From assembly GCA_963833655.1 (NCBI GenBank), contig CAWHYL010000003.1:1-64000 (forward strand): a stretch of 64,000 nucleotides of DNA. The letters run 5' to 3'. Of this stretch, positions 63,758 through 64,000 are shown one piece after another. The position numbers and the translations under genes are program-made. Within the stretch, counting starts at the first letter, position 1. Every line of letters begins with the position of its first letter. The notes beneath the pieces are model-generated. The model was not told the origin of the DNA. It did no database searches and saw nothing but the letters and a program-made list of their open reading frames with translations. Origin of the DNA: 3-1-20CM-4-69-9 sp963833655. GTDB taxonomy: Bacteria; Actinomycetota; Thermoleophilia; Gaiellales; Gaiellaceae.

Positions 63758-64000
63758 ATGGCGCCTCCTCGGAAGACAGCGGCACGCGGCCGCACGCGCC
63801 GCCGCGTGCGGAAGAACATCGCCATCGGCCAGGCGCACATCAAGACGTCGTTCAACAACACGATCGTCGCGCTCACCGACAAGGACGGGAACGTCATCGC
63901 CTGGGAATCCGCCGGCAGTGCCGGCTTCAAGGGCTCCCGCAAGTCGACGCCGTTCGCCGCGCAGGTCACGGCCGATTCGTGCGCGCGCAAGGGCATGGAG
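63758..64000 (+). CDS. rpsK: 30S ribosomal protein S11, cut by window end
   Basis: The first 81 residues of S11 (HIKTSFNNTIVALTDKDGNVIAWESAG, FKGSRKSTPFAAQ). The frame is open to the last base. ATG 63758 lies 3 nt after rpsM. rpsD, rpoA and rplQ would be expected next. Confidence 0.96.
   Translation, partial: MAPPRKTAARGRTRRRVRKNIAIGQAHIKTSFNNTIVALTDKDGNVIAWESAGSAGFKGSRKSTPFAAQVTADSCARKGME

Overview
The window is high-GC bacterial DNA with tightly packed, often overlapping genes and many GTG/TTG starts. It carries a Gram-positive-style type IV pilus (T4P) locus (PilB, two PilT-like ATPases, PilC, PilD, PilM-N-O, prepilins, but no outer-membrane secretin), an actinobacterial-type RpoB/RpoC with rplJ-rplL just upstream, and a zinc-ribbon S14. 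I infer an actinobacterium, most likely of the Thermoleophilia (Gaiellales-like); this rests on overall gene character, not on a search.

Layout. 1-1.3 kb: tRNA-Tyr and a geranylgeranyl-reductase-type flavoprotein. 1.3-21.3 kb: the T4P locus, in several transcription units on both strands (PilT-like ATPase plus a cell-wall hydrolase; PASTA protein plus two prepilin-like proteins; PilD; PilB; a minus-strand trio of unknown genes; major pilin; second PilT with PilM-N-O and a PilP-like protein; prepilin; PilC), interrupted by an aldo/keto reductase. 21.3-25.7 kb: beta-lactamase-family hydrolase, DHFR-like reductase, a frameshifted MscS channel and an MFS transporter. 25.8-26.5 kb: tRNA-Met followed by six tandem ~112-bp repeats, each with a terminator-like hairpin. 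26.6-39.4 kb: rpmG-secE-nusG-rplK-rplA-rplJ-rplL-(secreted unknown)-rpoB-rpoC. 39.4-46 kb: accessory block with a tandemly duplicated multi-hairpin repeat, a cytochrome c/copper monooxygenase fusion, a large secreted unknown, a methyltransferase, a polysaccharide deacetylase and a diguanylate cyclase. 46.2-64 kb: str-S10-spc operons rpsL to rpsK, running off the end.

The most interesting signal is regulatory. Nine pilus-locus transcription units are preceded by T-x-x-A, exactly 16 nt, then GCCGATxx. This matches the known sigma-28/FliA/WhiG promoter consensus (TAAA-N15/16-GCCGATAA) and not the housekeeping pattern seen at ribosomal genes. In four units the octamer ends exactly 7 nt before the start codon, predicting leaderless mRNAs. 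The same signal drives an operon of unknown genes (12783 to 11238, minus), which I therefore propose as new pilus-regulon members. Other notable signals are an 11-fold tryptophan-centred motif array in front of PilM, a dispersed multi-hairpin repeat family, palindromes that end or invade coding sequences, long acidic or RG-rich tails on ribosomal proteins, and an S12 with arginine at the streptomycin-resistance position 43.
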